A stretch of 31,627 nt of DNA from CAMEON01 sp964427175 (GTDB taxonomy: Bacteria; Bacillota; Clostridia; Oscillospirales; CAG-272), in assembly GCA_964427175.1 (NCBI GenBank), contig CAYRTP010000006.1, positions 1 through 31,627 on the forward strand, written 5' to 3'. Position 1 is the first letter of the stretch. Each line of letters starts with the position of its first letter. Below the pieces are notes generated by a model. The model searched no databases. It saw only the letters and a list, made by a program, of their open reading frames with translations, and was not told the DNA's origin. This document shows, one piece after another, positions 15,390 through 23,040 of the stretch. Position numbers and translations under genes: made by a program.

Positions 15390-16082
15390 ATGAAAAAGAC
15401 TCTTGCCATTATTCTTGCAGCTCTGCTGCTCTCCGCTTCCTTCGTTGGCTGCACCGTCGAGGATACCAACGAGGAGACCACCGATGCCGCTACCGTTGAG
15501 ACCACCGACACCACCGATGAAGTCACCACCGAGGTTCCCGGTCCCACCGAGGACGAGCTGGCTGCTGCCGCAAACCTGGAGGAGATTGCTAAGACTCTGG
15601 TCGTAAAGTACGCTGACTTCACCGGTGCCCGCGAGACCTACGATTCCTACATGGCTGAGCTCCCCGAGGAGGAGCGCATCTCCTACGAGGAGTTCGCTTC
15701 CACCATGCTGGCTGTTATGCCCGTTGACCTGACCGTTGAGGAGCCTTGGCTCCAGGGTATCCCCACCATTCCCGCAGGCATCGCTGAGGGTTACTGCTAC
15801 CAGCCCATGATGATGGGTCAGGCTTTCATCGGTTACGTCTTCCGCGTTGCTGAGGGCACCGACGTTGAGGCCTTCAAGAAGGAGCTGACTGAGAACGCTG
15901 ATCCCCGTTGGAACATCTGCACCATGGCTAACACCACCGTTTGCGAGAGCGTTGGCAACGTGGTTTACTTCTCCATGATGGTCGTCATCGACGAGGAGAA
16001 CCCCTTCGGCTTCACCGTCGAGCAGAAGGATGCCTTCACCACCACCTTCATCGAGTCCATCACCGGCACCGCTGCCAACTAA
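15390..16082 (+). CDS. Secreted lipoprotein of unknown function, predicted ECF sigma target
   Basis: This protein has 230 residues. A lipoprotein signal peptide (MKKTLAIILAALLLSASFVG) ends at Cys21, followed by a Thr/Glu/Asp-rich linker to about residue 55 and a folded domain of about 175 residues with no motif I recognise. It would be anchored to the outer face of the membrane. Codon choice (many GCT and GTT codons) resembles that of rpsF more than that of neighbouring metabolic genes, suggesting strong expression. It has its own ECF-type promoter and a terminator directly after it. It could be a sensor or an abundant envelope stress protein; this is inference only. Confidence 0.75.
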   Translation: MKKTLAIILAALLLSASFVGCTVEDTNEETTDAATVETTDTTDEVTTEVPGPTEDELAAAANLEEIAKTLVVKYADFTGARETYDSYMAELPEEERISYEEFASTMLAVMPVDLTVEEPWLQGIPTIPAGIAEGYCYQPMMMGQAFIGYVFRVAEGTDVEAFKKELTENADPRWNICTMANTTVCESVGNVVYFSMMVVIDEENPFGFTVEQKDAFTTTFIESITGTAAN

Positions 16083-16104
16083 TCCGAATACCATCTGCTA
16101 CAGA

Positions 16105-16136
16105 ACGGATCGGGAATTTATTCTCGATCCGTTTTT
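16105..16136 (+). terminator. Rho-independent terminator of the lipoprotein gene
   Basis: ACGGATCGGGAA pairs with TTCTCGATCCGT (one G-T), followed by TTTTT. It separates the lipoprotein gene from the MBOAT gene. Confidence 0.92.
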
Positions 16137-16161
16137 CTGAGAAATCACTAAGGAGGTCATC

Positions 16162-17610
16162 ATGCTTTTCTCCAGTATTCCGTTCATGTACTACTTCCTG
16201 GCGGCGGTGCTTCTGCTCTACTTCATCGTGCCCTTCAAGTTTCGGGTCTTCAAGAAAAAGAGCGGCGAGTACGTCTACTTTGAGGCCAAGAACTTTGTTC
16301 TGCTGATCGCCAGCCTGTTCTTCTACTTCTACGGCGAGCCTGTCTACACCTTCCTGATGGTGGGCACCATCCTGCTCAACTACATCATGGGCCTGCTCAT
16401 CGACAAGCTCCGCGGTACTGTTTGGGCCCGTATCTGCCTGTGGTTCAGCGTGATCGTCTGCCTGGGCTCCCTCGGCTTCTTCAAGTATTCCGACTTCTTC
16501 ATCAGCAACATCAATTCCCTGTTCAACGGGGACATCAAGCTCCTGGAGCTGGCTCTGCCCATCGGTATCAGCTTCTACACCTTCCAGATCCTGAGCTACA
16601 CCATCGACGTGTACCGCGGCGACGTGAAGGTTCAGAAGAGCTTTATGCGTCTGGCCGCTTACGTAGCCCTGTTCCCCCAGCTCATCGCGGGCCCCATCGT
16701 CCGTTACTCCACGGTGGAGGAGGACCTGACCGAGCGTACCCATAGCTTTGAGAACTTCGGCTGCGGTGTTACACGCTTTGTCATCGGTCTGTCCAAGAAG
16801 GTGCTCATCGCGGACACCCTGGGCGGTCTGTCCAACGTCCTGCGGGCCTCCGACGATCAGTCGGTCATCATGTACTGGATCCTGGCCATTGCCCTGTCCC
16901 TCCAGCTCTACTTTGACTTCTCGGGTTACTCGGATATGGCCATCGGTCTGGGCCGCATCTTCGGCTTCCGATTCCTGGAGAACTTCAACTACCCCTTCAT
17001 TTCCAAGAGCATCGCAGAATTCTGGAGAAGATGGCATATGTCCCTGGGCACCTGGTTCCGTGATTACGTCTACATTCCCCTGGGCGGTAACCGCGTCTCC
17101 AACTGGCGTTGGCTGTTCAACACCCTGGTGGTTTGGTTCCTCACCGGCTTCTGGCACGGTGCCGACTGGACCTTCATTTTCTGGGGTCTGTACTTTGCCC
17201 TGTTCCTGGTTCTGGAGAAGTTCTTCCTCAACAAGTTCTTCGCCAAGATCCCCCGTGTATTCTCCCACATCTACGTGGTGATCCTCATTCTCATCAGCTT
17301 CGTGCTGTTCAGCGCCAACGGTATCGGCGGTGCCATTTCGGACATCGGTGCCATGTTCGGCGCGGGCAATCTGCCCCTGTGGTCGGCTGAGACCGCGTAC
17401 TACCTGTCGGGCTACGCCTTCGTGCTGATCATGGCCATGGTGGGTGCTACCCCCGTGGTCAAGTCCGCCGTACTCAAGGTCAAGGAGACCCGCGTGGGCG
17501 GTCTGATCATCAATATTCTGGAGCCCATCTTCGTGGTGGTCATGCTGCTCGTTGTCACCGCTTACTTCGTGGACGGCTCCTTCAGCCCCTTCCTGTATTT
17601 CCGATTCTGA
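16162..17610 (+). CDS. MBOAT-family membrane O-acyltransferase (AlgI/DltB-like)
   Basis: This polytopic membrane protein has 482 residues. Family segments are YVALFPQLIAGPIVRYS, LYFDFSGYSDMAIGLGRIFG, FWRRWHMSLGTWFRDYVYIP and the catalytic histidine region FLTGFWHGADWTFIFWG (His332). The ATG follows AAGGAGGTCATC. MBOAT proteins of this type pass acyl (mostly acetyl) groups across the membrane. The next gene is a DHHW/AlgX-like protein, the usual partner in O-acetylation of an extracellular or cell-wall polysaccharide. The polymer is not identifiable here. No promoter stands out between the terminator at 16136 and the start. Confidence 0.92.
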   Translation: MLFSSIPFMYYFLAAVLLLYFIVPFKFRVFKKKSGEYVYFEAKNFVLLIASLFFYFYGEPVYTFLMVGTILLNYIMGLLIDKLRGTVWARICLWFSVIVCLGSLGFFKYSDFFISNINSLFNGDIKLLELALPIGISFYTFQILSYTIDVYRGDVKVQKSFMRLAAYVALFPQLIAGPIVRYSTVEEDLTERTHSFENFGCGVTRFVIGLSKKVLIADTLGGLSNVLRASDDQSVIMYWILAIALSLQLYFDFSGYSDMAIGLGRIFGFRFLENFNYPFISKSIAEFWRRWHMSLGTWFRDYVYIPLGGNRVSNWRWLFNTLVVWFLTGFWHGADWTFIFWGLYFALFLVLEKFFLNKFFAKIPRVFSHIYVVILILISFVLFSANGIGGAISDIGAMFGAGNLPLWSAETAYYLSGYAFVLIMAMVGATPVVKSAVLKVKETRVGGLIINILEPIFVVVMLLVVTAYFVDGSFSPFLYFRF

Positions 17611-17623
17611 TTAAGGAGGTAGC

Positions 17624-17746
17624 GTGAAACATTCTTTTTCACGCGGGTTTTGTGGCTTTCGTTGCCTGACAACAACGATTTTGCTACGCAAAACCAGCCC
17701 CAATTCCCCAAGAAAGGAAGGCTTTCGCAAACGAAAGCCATGGTAA
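17624..17746 (+). CDS. Possible 40-codon leader ORF before the DHHW gene
   Basis: A GTG start (17624) sits 4 bases after a strong AAGGAGG site. The frame encodes 40 residues rich in basic and small residues (MKHSFSRGFCGFRCL...) and stops 5 bases before the DHHW start. No similarity is recognised. It could be a leader peptide, a ribosome-loading site, or leftover sequence from an insertion between the AAGGAGG site and its original gene. Confidence 0.25.
   Translation: MKHSFSRGFCGFRCLTTTILLRKTSPNSPRKEGFRKRKPW
17653..17740 (+). promoter_or_regulatory. Alternative hairpins in the leader of the DHHW gene
   Basis: GGCTTTCG (17720-17727) can pair with CGAAAGCC (17732-17739) in a tight hairpin between the GAAAGGAAG ribosome site (17712-17720) and the start codons. 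An upstream TGGCTTTCGTT (17653-17663) can pair with the same right arm, AACGAAAGCCA (17730-17740). The two pairings exclude each other. Confidence 0.5.
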
Positions 17747-17751
17747 TTTTT

Positions 17752-18876
17752 ATGAATAACAAGATTAAAAACATGGTTGTGACCTCCGCGTTCATTGCCT
17801 TTATGATCTTTTTCGTGACCATGTGCTGTGTACAATATTTCAATCCCACCGCCACCTCCGAGGCGGAGCGCCGTCCCCTGGCCCAGTTCCCCGAGGAGAT
17901 CTCCTGGGAGAGCATTTTGAACAAGACCGCCATCAGCGACTTTGAAGACTACAGCGTGGACCAGTTTCCCTTCCGCGAGTTTTTCCGCGGCATCAAGGCT
18001 CATTTCCAGCTGAACGTGCTTCAGCTCAAGGAGAACAACGGCCTGGCCGTTGAGAACGATTATATCGTCAAAATCGAGCAGGACTTCGTGGACACCAAAG
18101 TCAACTACTCGGTGGGCAAGCTCCAGCAGTACTATGAGCAGTTCGCCAAGGACAACGGCGGCAAGCACTACCTGGCGTTGGTTCCCGACAAGAACTACTT
18201 CCTGGGCAAGGATTACGGTTACCCCGCCCCCAACTACGAGGCTCTGACCGACAAGGTCACCGAGGCTCTGCCCGACATGGAGTACGTGGATCTGTTCGAG
18301 GTCCTGAAGCTGGAGGACTACTACTACACCGACACCCACTGGAGCCAGGACAAGCTGGACGGGGTGGTGGACGCGCTGGCCGCTGCCATGGGCATCTCCG
18401 ACCGTCTCTCGGGTGAGTACACCGAGAACCGCCTGGAGGGATTTAAGGGTGTGTACTACGGTCAGAGCGCGCTGAAGCCTGACCCCGACACCCTGGTCTA
18501 CCTGACCAACGAGGTGCTGGACGGCTGCACCGTGTACGATTACGAGACCAGAACCACGGGCTCCATCTATGACCTTCAGAAGTTTGAGGGCAAGGACGGC
18601 TACGATCTGTTCCTGTCGGGCACCAAGCCCCTGCTCCGCATCGACAATCCCGCCTCCACCTCGGGCAAGACCCTGGTGGTATTCCGTGACTCCTACGGCT
18701 CCAGCCTAACTCCCCTTCTGGCGGAGGCCTACGACACCGTCTACGTGGTGGACATCCGCTACATCGACGCGGGTATGCTCTCCCTCTACGAGAAGATGAA
18801 GATGGTCAACTTCGACGGTGCCGACGTGCTGTTCCTGTACAGCGCACTGGTTTTGAACAGCAATTCGTTTAAGTAA
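17752..18876 (+). CDS. DHHW/AlgJ-AlgX-like exported O-acetylation protein
   Basis: This protein has 374 residues. An N-terminal membrane anchor (about 8-29) is followed by an extracytoplasmic SGNH-like domain. The DxHW motif is DTHW (Asp194, His196, Trp197), and the serine motif is FRDSYGSSL (Ser314), matching the catalytic arrangement of AlgJ/AlgX-type acetyltransferases or esterases. It forms a pair with the MBOAT gene before it. The start was taken at ATG 17752 (MNNKIKNMVV, a normal membrane-anchor start); ATG 17740, four codons earlier, is possible. No ribosome site lies at the normal distance unless the hairpin at 17720-17739 forms, which would bring GAAAGGAAG about 12 bases from ATG 17752. 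Confidence 0.85.
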   Translation: MNNKIKNMVVTSAFIAFMIFFVTMCCVQYFNPTATSEAERRPLAQFPEEISWESILNKTAISDFEDYSVDQFPFREFFRGIKAHFQLNVLQLKENNGLAVENDYIVKIEQDFVDTKVNYSVGKLQQYYEQFAKDNGGKHYLALVPDKNYFLGKDYGYPAPNYEALTDKVTEALPDMEYVDLFEVLKLEDYYYTDTHWSQDKLDGVVDALAAAMGISDRLSGEYTENRLEGFKGVYYGQSALKPDPDTLVYLTNEVLDGCTVYDYETRTTGSIYDLQKFEGKDGYDLFLSGTKPLLRIDNPASTSGKTLVVFRDSYGSSLTPLLAEAYDTVYVVDIRYIDAGMLSLYEKMKMVNFDGADVLFLYSALVLNSNSFK

Positions 18877-18877
18877 T

Positions 18878-19120
18878 GAACAAAAAAACTTGAATAGGAG
18901 AGCGTGCCTCCGGCGGCTTAAGGGCCTTTTGAAAACCTCCTCACTTCGTTCGGGGCAAATTCGCCTGCGGCGAAGTTTGCGAGGCCCTTAAGAATCCCAA
19001 AAACTTTTAAAAAAAGACTATGGGGTTGCAAGAGGATACCAAGAGCTATAGAGGACCTCACCATGGGGCCCCTGCCCCATTGGTATATGGGAGCGTTATT
19101 CAGGATTTTGTTGTAAAAAA
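18878..19120 (-). repeat. Dispersed repeat copy F with an insert in its stem-loop
   Basis: This minus-orientation copy lies between two convergent genes and fills most of the 322-base space. The core palindrome is at 19060-19084. The outer stem CTTAAGGGCCT (18917-18927) and AGGCCCTTAAG (18982-18992) is kept, but the loop is enlarged by about 50 bases holding its own short inverted repeat (ACTTCG/CGAAGT). Confidence 0.85.
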
Positions 19121-19126
19121 GAAAGA

Positions 19127-19142
19127 GGAGGCGCGCGCCTCC
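19127..19142. repeat. Perfect 16-bp GC palindrome
   Basis: GGAGGCGCGCGCCTCC lies just downstream of the flavin-reductase gene and its terminator. Function unknown. Confidence 0.6.
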
Positions 19143-19156
19143 GATGTTTGATATTG

Positions 19157-19194
19157 AAAGATCGGGAGGGCCCTTGGCGGCTCTCCCGATCTTT
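19157..19194 (-). terminator. Terminator of the flavin-reductase-like gene
   Basis: AAAGATCGGGAG and CTCCCGATCTTT form a 12-bp perfect stem with T-rich flanks on both strands. It is placed directly after the stop of the minus-strand gene and may work in both directions. Confidence 0.85.
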
Positions 19195-19198
19195 TGGT

Positions 19199-19756
<558 letters not shown>

Positions 19757-19771
19757 AGTGATCTCCTTTCG

Positions 19772-19787
19772 GCCGCCCGCGGGCGGC
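19772..19787. promoter_or_regulatory. Perfect 16-bp palindrome in the flavin-reductase leader
   Basis: GCCGCCCGCGGGCGGC lies between the promoter and the ribosome site. It could be a repressor operator or an RNA hairpin next to the Shine-Dalgarno sequence. Confidence 0.45.
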
Positions 19788-19800
19788 ATTCTTTTTGTAT

Positions 19801-19829
19801 ATTGTACCACATTTTTCATACGAATGCAA
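19801..19829 (-). promoter_or_regulatory. Sigma-A promoter of the flavin-reductase-like gene
   Basis: On the minus strand: TTGCAT (19824-19829), 17-bp spacer ending in TGTGG, TACAAT (19801-19806). Confidence 0.75.
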
Positions 19830-19873
19830 GTAGTTTTTGACAAGTCCGCTTACGCAAATTTTTAAAAAATGTA

Positions 19874-19902
19874 TTGACAAGCTTGAATTTTTGTGGTATA
19901 AT
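19874..19902 (+). promoter_or_regulatory. Sigma-A promoter of the rpsF-ssb-rpsR operon
   Basis: TTGACA (19874-19879), 17-bp spacer, TATAAT (19897-19902). Confidence 0.92.
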
Positions 19903-19913
19903 ACTATCTCGGT

Positions 19914-19972
19914 ACGGCTGTTCGGGATCTGCGAACGCCGTCTCCTTACCGCGTAAAATTTCAGTGCGCGGT
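19914..19972 (+). promoter_or_regulatory. Structured rpsF leader, candidate S6:S18 autoregulatory site
   Basis: Two hairpins lie in the leader: ACGGC-T-GTTCG with CGAAC-GCCGT (19914-19941, loop GGATCTG, one bulge), and ACCGCG with CGCGGT (19948-19972). Leaders of rpsF operons in many bacteria bind the S6:S18 complex; whether this is that motif needs a covariance-model search. Confidence 0.4.
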
Positions 19973-19998
19973 CTGATGTCCATAAGGAGGTAATAAAC

Positions 19999-20388
19999 AT
20001 GGAAATCATCAACAACTATTATGAGAGCATGTTCGTCGTCGACGTAACCGATGGCGAGGACGCTGTCAAGGCCTCGGTTGAGAAGTTCGTCGGTCTGATC
20101 AGCAACAATGCAGAGACCGTCTACGAGGTCAACGAGTGGGGCAAGCGCCGTCTGGCATACCCCATCAACGACAAGCCCGAGGGCTACTACGTCGTTGTCA
20201 CTTTCAAGGCACAGCCCGACTTCCCCGCTGAGTTCGAGCGTCTGTGCCAGATCGACGAGAGCATCCTGCGCTCTATGGTCGTTCGTCTGGACTTCGAGCC
20301 TACCGTTAAGGCTGCTGAGCCCGCTCCCGAGACTGCCGAGGAGGCTGCTCCCGCTGTTGAGGAGGCTCCCGCCGCTGACGCTGAGTAA
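19999..20388 (+). CDS. rpsF: 30S ribosomal protein S6
   Basis: S6 binds S18 and 16S rRNA in the small-subunit platform. The fold is clear: YYESMFVVDVTDGEDA, TVYEVNEWGKRRLAYPINDKPEGYY and LCQIDESILRSMVVRLD. It has 129 residues, with the usual body of about 97 followed by an Ala/Glu/Pro-rich acidic tail of about 30 residues. The ATG follows AAGGAGG. It is first in the rpsF-ssb-rpsR operon, and GCT/GTT-rich codon use fits high expression. Confidence 0.97.
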   Translation: MEIINNYYESMFVVDVTDGEDAVKASVEKFVGLISNNAETVYEVNEWGKRRLAYPINDKPEGYYVVVTFKAQPDFPAEFERLCQIDESILRSMVVRLDFEPTVKAAEPAPETAEEAAPAVEEAPAADAE

Positions 20389-20449
20389 TCTCGCGCTCAC
20401 GGTTCACCCATCGCTTATATAACCGCGCAAACCACAAGGAGGTTTTGGA

Positions 20450-20920
20450 ATGTCCCTCAATCTGAACAAGGTTATCCTGGCCGGCCGTCTCACGGCTGAC
20501 CCCGAGCTGAAGCAGACCCCCAGCGGAGTTTCCCTGGTAACCTTCAGCCTGGCTGTCAATCGCCGCTTCTCCTCCCGTGACGGGCAGAATCAACAGCCCG
20601 AGGCGGACTTCTTCCGCATCACCGCTTGGAGAAACACCGCAGAATTCATCGCCAGGTACTTTCGTAAAGGCTCGGCCATCTGCATCTGCGGCAGCATTCA
20701 GAACCGCTCTTGGACCGATCAGAACGGTCAGAAGCGTTATATGACCGACATCATCGCCGAGGAGGCCAACTTCGTCGAGAGCCGCAATTCCCAGGACGGC
20801 ATGGGTATGCCTTCCATGGGTGCTCCCGATCCCTTCTCCGCCCCTGCATACTCCTCTCCCGTGCACAACAATGCACCCAAGTTTGAGGAGATCAAGACTG
20901 ACGACGATCTGCCCTTCTAA
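20450..20920 (+). CDS. ssb: Single-stranded DNA-binding protein
   Basis: SSB coats single-stranded DNA in replication and repair. It has 156 residues. The N-terminal OB fold includes LNKVILAGRLTADPELKQT, FSLAVNRRFSSRDG and FFRITAWRNTAEFIARYF. A flexible Met/Pro/Ala linker is followed by the acidic tip DDDLPF that binds partner proteins. The ATG follows AAGGAGG. It sits between rpsF and rpsR, as in most Firmicutes. Confidence 0.97.
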   Translation: MSLNLNKVILAGRLTADPELKQTPSGVSLVTFSLAVNRRFSSRDGQNQQPEADFFRITAWRNTAEFIARYFRKGSAICICGSIQNRSWTDQNGQKRYMTDIIAEEANFVESRNSQDGMGMPSMGAPDPFSAPAYSSPVHNNAPKFEEIKTDDDLPF

Positions 20921-20983
20921 AAGGGTCCCCATTTGATGGGTCCACCTCGCCGTCCCCACAAAATTTTATTGGAGGATACGAAA

Positions 20984-21238
20984 ATGACTGAGAATACCAA
21001 TGCTCGTCCTGCCCGCCCCTTCGTGCGCGGCAAGAGAAAAAAGGTCTGCATCTTCTGCGCAGACAAGGTTGCCTACATTGATTACAAGGATTCCAACAAG
21101 CTCCGCAAGTTCATCAGCGAGCGCGGTAAGATCCTGCCCCGCCGTATGACCGGCACCTGCGCTAAGCACCAGAGAGAGGTCAACACCGCCATCAAGCGTG
21201 CGCGCAACGTGGCTCTGCTGCCCTATATCGCTGACTAA
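20984..21238 (+). CDS. rpsR: 30S ribosomal protein S18
   Basis: S18 has 84 residues and partners S6 on the ribosome platform. Recognisable parts are KVCIFCADKVAYIDYKD, LRKFISERGKILPRR and TGTCAKHQREVNTAIKRAR. Two Cys in CIFC plus Cys and His in TGTCAKH suggest the zinc-binding form of S18. ATG 20984 follows TTGGAGGA and gives the conserved start; an in-frame ATG 17 codons earlier lies upstream of that ribosome site and is not used. Confidence 0.96.
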   Translation: MTENTNARPARPFVRGKRKKVCIFCADKVAYIDYKDSNKLRKFISERGKILPRRMTGTCAKHQREVNTAIKRARNVALLPYIAD

Positions 21239-21252
21239 TTATCAGCATTTAG

Positions 21253-21291
21253 AAACCGCCTGCCCGAAATCGGGAGGCGGTTTTCTGTTTT
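21253..21291 (+). terminator. Terminator of the rpsF-ssb-rpsR operon
   Basis: AACCGCC-T-GCCCG pairs with CGGGAGGCGGTT (one bulged base), followed by TTCTGTTTT. Confidence 0.9.
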
Positions 21292-21379
21292 GGGGGACGC
21301 GGACCGTCGAGGACACCGGTCCCTACGGTTTTGGAAGGGTTCCGTCCAATGGCAAGCCTGCGGAAACTTCTCTCCCATC

Positions 21380-21408
21380 TTGACAAACGGGGCGTTTCAA
21401 GGTATAAT
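21380..21408 (+). promoter_or_regulatory. Sigma-A promoter of the DUF362/ferredoxin gene
   Basis: TTGACA (21380-21385), 17-bp spacer ending in AAGG, TATAAT (21403-21408). The start codon is about 30 bases downstream. Confidence 0.92.
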
Positions 21409-21439
21409 GTAGGCATACATTCATCCCAAGGAGGCCCCC

Positions 21440-22648
21440 ATGAGCCGATACAATTTTTCCCCCGACTCCCCCGTGGTACTGACACCCTGTCCCAACTATT
21501 CGGATACCGCCGTCAAGGCCGCCCTCACGGCGGTGCTGGAGCCCCTGGGCGGGCTGTCCTGGGTGACCCCCGGGATGGTGGTGGGCATCAAGGCCAACCT
21601 GGTCTCGGCCATGAAGCCCGAGGAGTGCGCCACCACCCACCCTTCCCTGCTCTGCGCCCTGACCTCCATGCTTTGCGAGCGGGGGGCCCGTGTGATCATC
21701 GGCGACAGCCCCGGAGGGGTCTACACGGCGGCCTTCGTCAACCACGTGTACCACGCTTCGGGCATGACCGCCTGCGAGGCGACGGGAGCCGAGCTCAACC
21801 GTGATCTGGGCGTGCGGGACACGGTTTTCCCCGAGGCTTACGTGCTCAAGAGCTTCACCTACACCGCCTGGCTGGACACCTGCGATGCCATCATCGACTT
21901 CTGCAAGCTGAAGTCCCACGGCATGATGGGAATGTCGGCGGCGGCCAAGAACCTATTCGGGGTGATCCCCGGGACCATGAAGCCCGAGTACCACTTCCGC
22001 TTCCCCGACATGGGGGATTTCGCCCGGATGCTGGTGGATATCAACGACTACTTTGCCGAGAAGGTCAAGCTCTGCCTGGTGGACGCGGTGGAGGGCATGG
22101 AGGGCAACGGCCCCACCAAGGGAACCCCTCGCCACATCGGTCTGCTCCTGGCCTCGGCCTCCCCGCACACGGTGGACGCGGTCTGCGCCGGGCTCATTGG
22201 GCTGACCGAGGACGCGGTCCCCACCCTGATGGCGGCGCGGGAGCGGGGACTGATCGGAGAGGATATTCCCCTGCTGACCGTGGGAGCACCGAATCCCGAA
22301 ACCGCGGTGGAGGACTACGCGGTCCGTGATTTTGAACACGTAGCGGTCCGTCACGGACACCTGTTCACCTCCCGCGGCAAGCTGGTGAGCAAGACTCTGG
22401 AGGCACTCCTGACCTCCCGTCCCAAGCTCAAGGCCTCCGAGTGCGTGGGGTGCGCCAAGTGCGCCCACATCTGCCCCGCCAAGGCCATCACCATGGAAAC
22501 GAGCAACCGCGGGCACCGCGGCGCGAAAGCTGTCATTGACCGCGACCGTTGCATCCGCTGCTTCTGCTGTCAGGAATTCTGCCCCGCGGGAGCCATGAAG
22601 GTCCACAGAACCTGGGTGGCGCGGGTGTTGGTGAGGAGTAGGAAATAA
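21440..22648 (+). CDS. DUF362 protein with C-terminal 2[4Fe-4S] ferredoxin domain
   Basis: This cytoplasmic protein has 402 residues. The N-terminal three quarters is the DUF362 domain (VGIKANLVSAMKPEEC, IIGDSPGGVY, DFCKLKSHGMMGMSAAAKN, VDAVEGMEGNGPTKG). The C-terminus has two cluster motifs, CVGCAKCAHICPAKA and CIRCFCCQEFCPAG, each with the fourth Cys before Pro, fit for two [4Fe-4S] clusters. It is likely redox-active, but the family's reaction is not established. The ATG follows AAGGAGG and it has its own promoter. Confidence 0.88.
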   Translation: MSRYNFSPDSPVVLTPCPNYSDTAVKAALTAVLEPLGGLSWVTPGMVVGIKANLVSAMKPEECATTHPSLLCALTSMLCERGARVIIGDSPGGVYTAAFVNHVYHASGMTACEATGAELNRDLGVRDTVFPEAYVLKSFTYTAWLDTCDAIIDFCKLKSHGMMGMSAAAKNLFGVIPGTMKPEYHFRFPDMGDFARMLVDINDYFAEKVKLCLVDAVEGMEGNGPTKGTPRHIGLLLASASPHTVDAVCAGLIGLTEDAVPTLMAARERGLIGEDIPLLTVGAPNPETAVEDYAVRDFEHVAVRHGHLFTSRGKLVSKTLEALLTSRPKLKASECVGCAKCAHICPAKAITMETSNRGHRGAKAVIDRDRCIRCFCCQEFCPAGAMKVHRTWVARVLVRSRK

Positions 22649-22659
22649 TGGGGGGAGCG

Positions 22660-22834
22660 GGAGAGCGTGCCTCCGGCGGCTTAGAACCTTTTTTAAAAAA
22701 AGGTTCTAAGAACTCCCAAAAACTTTGAAAAGGGATTTATAGGGATGTGAGAGAACACCAAATACCATAGAGGGCATCACCATGGGGCCCCTGCCCCATT
22801 GGTATATGGGGATAGATTCAAGATTTTTATTAGA
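22660..22834 (-). repeat. Dispersed repeat copy G
   Basis: This minus-orientation copy has the core at 22779-22803 and the stem TTAGAACC/GGTTCTAA at 22681-22709. It directly abuts element R3. Copies G and K, R3 and the terminator at 22939 together fill the 389-base space between the two convergent genes; no gene is seen in it. Confidence 0.85.
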
Positions 22835-22835
22835 G

Positions 22836-22905
22836 GTGTTCGATAACCGTTGCATAACCCCTCCCCTACGGCAGGTTTTCCGTAGTACGCAAGGTTACCG
22901 ATCAC
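22836..22905. repeat. Inverted-repeat element R3
   Basis: Ends GTGTTCGATAACCGTTGC and GCAAGGTTACCGATCAC are imperfect inverted repeats related to R1 and R2. An inner CTACGG/CCGTAG hairpin is present. Confidence 0.6.
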
Positions 22906-22938
22906 GTATATTGTAAAATAGTATGACAACAAACAGAA

Positions 22939-22988
22939 AGAGCAAGAGTAAAAGGATCACACCTTCTATTCTTGCTCTGATTTTTCAA
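22939..22988 (-). terminator. Strong terminator hairpin beyond the DUF218 gene
   Basis: AGAGCAAGA (22939-22947) pairs with TCTTGCTCT (22980-22988), extending inwards to about 17 pairs with one mismatch, T-rich on both sides. It is probably used by the minus-strand DUF218 gene and possibly in both directions. Confidence 0.75.
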
Positions 22989-22992
22989 AAGG

Positions 22993-23040
22993 GTTCTGAC
23001 AGGCTTGCCTGTCGGATGCCGAAGGCCCGCTCTCCCCTCA
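22993..23040 (+). repeat. Dispersed repeat fragment K
   Basis: This partial copy keeps the GACAGGC/GCCTGTC hairpin (23008-23023), as in copy J, and a diverged GCCGAAGGCCCGCTCTCC end. Confidence 0.55.

Noticed and set aside
22921..22990. Small RNA gene ending at the strong hairpin 22939-22988
   Set aside because: No convincing promoter precedes it on the + strand, and the hairpin is well placed as the terminator of the minus-strand DUF218 gene.
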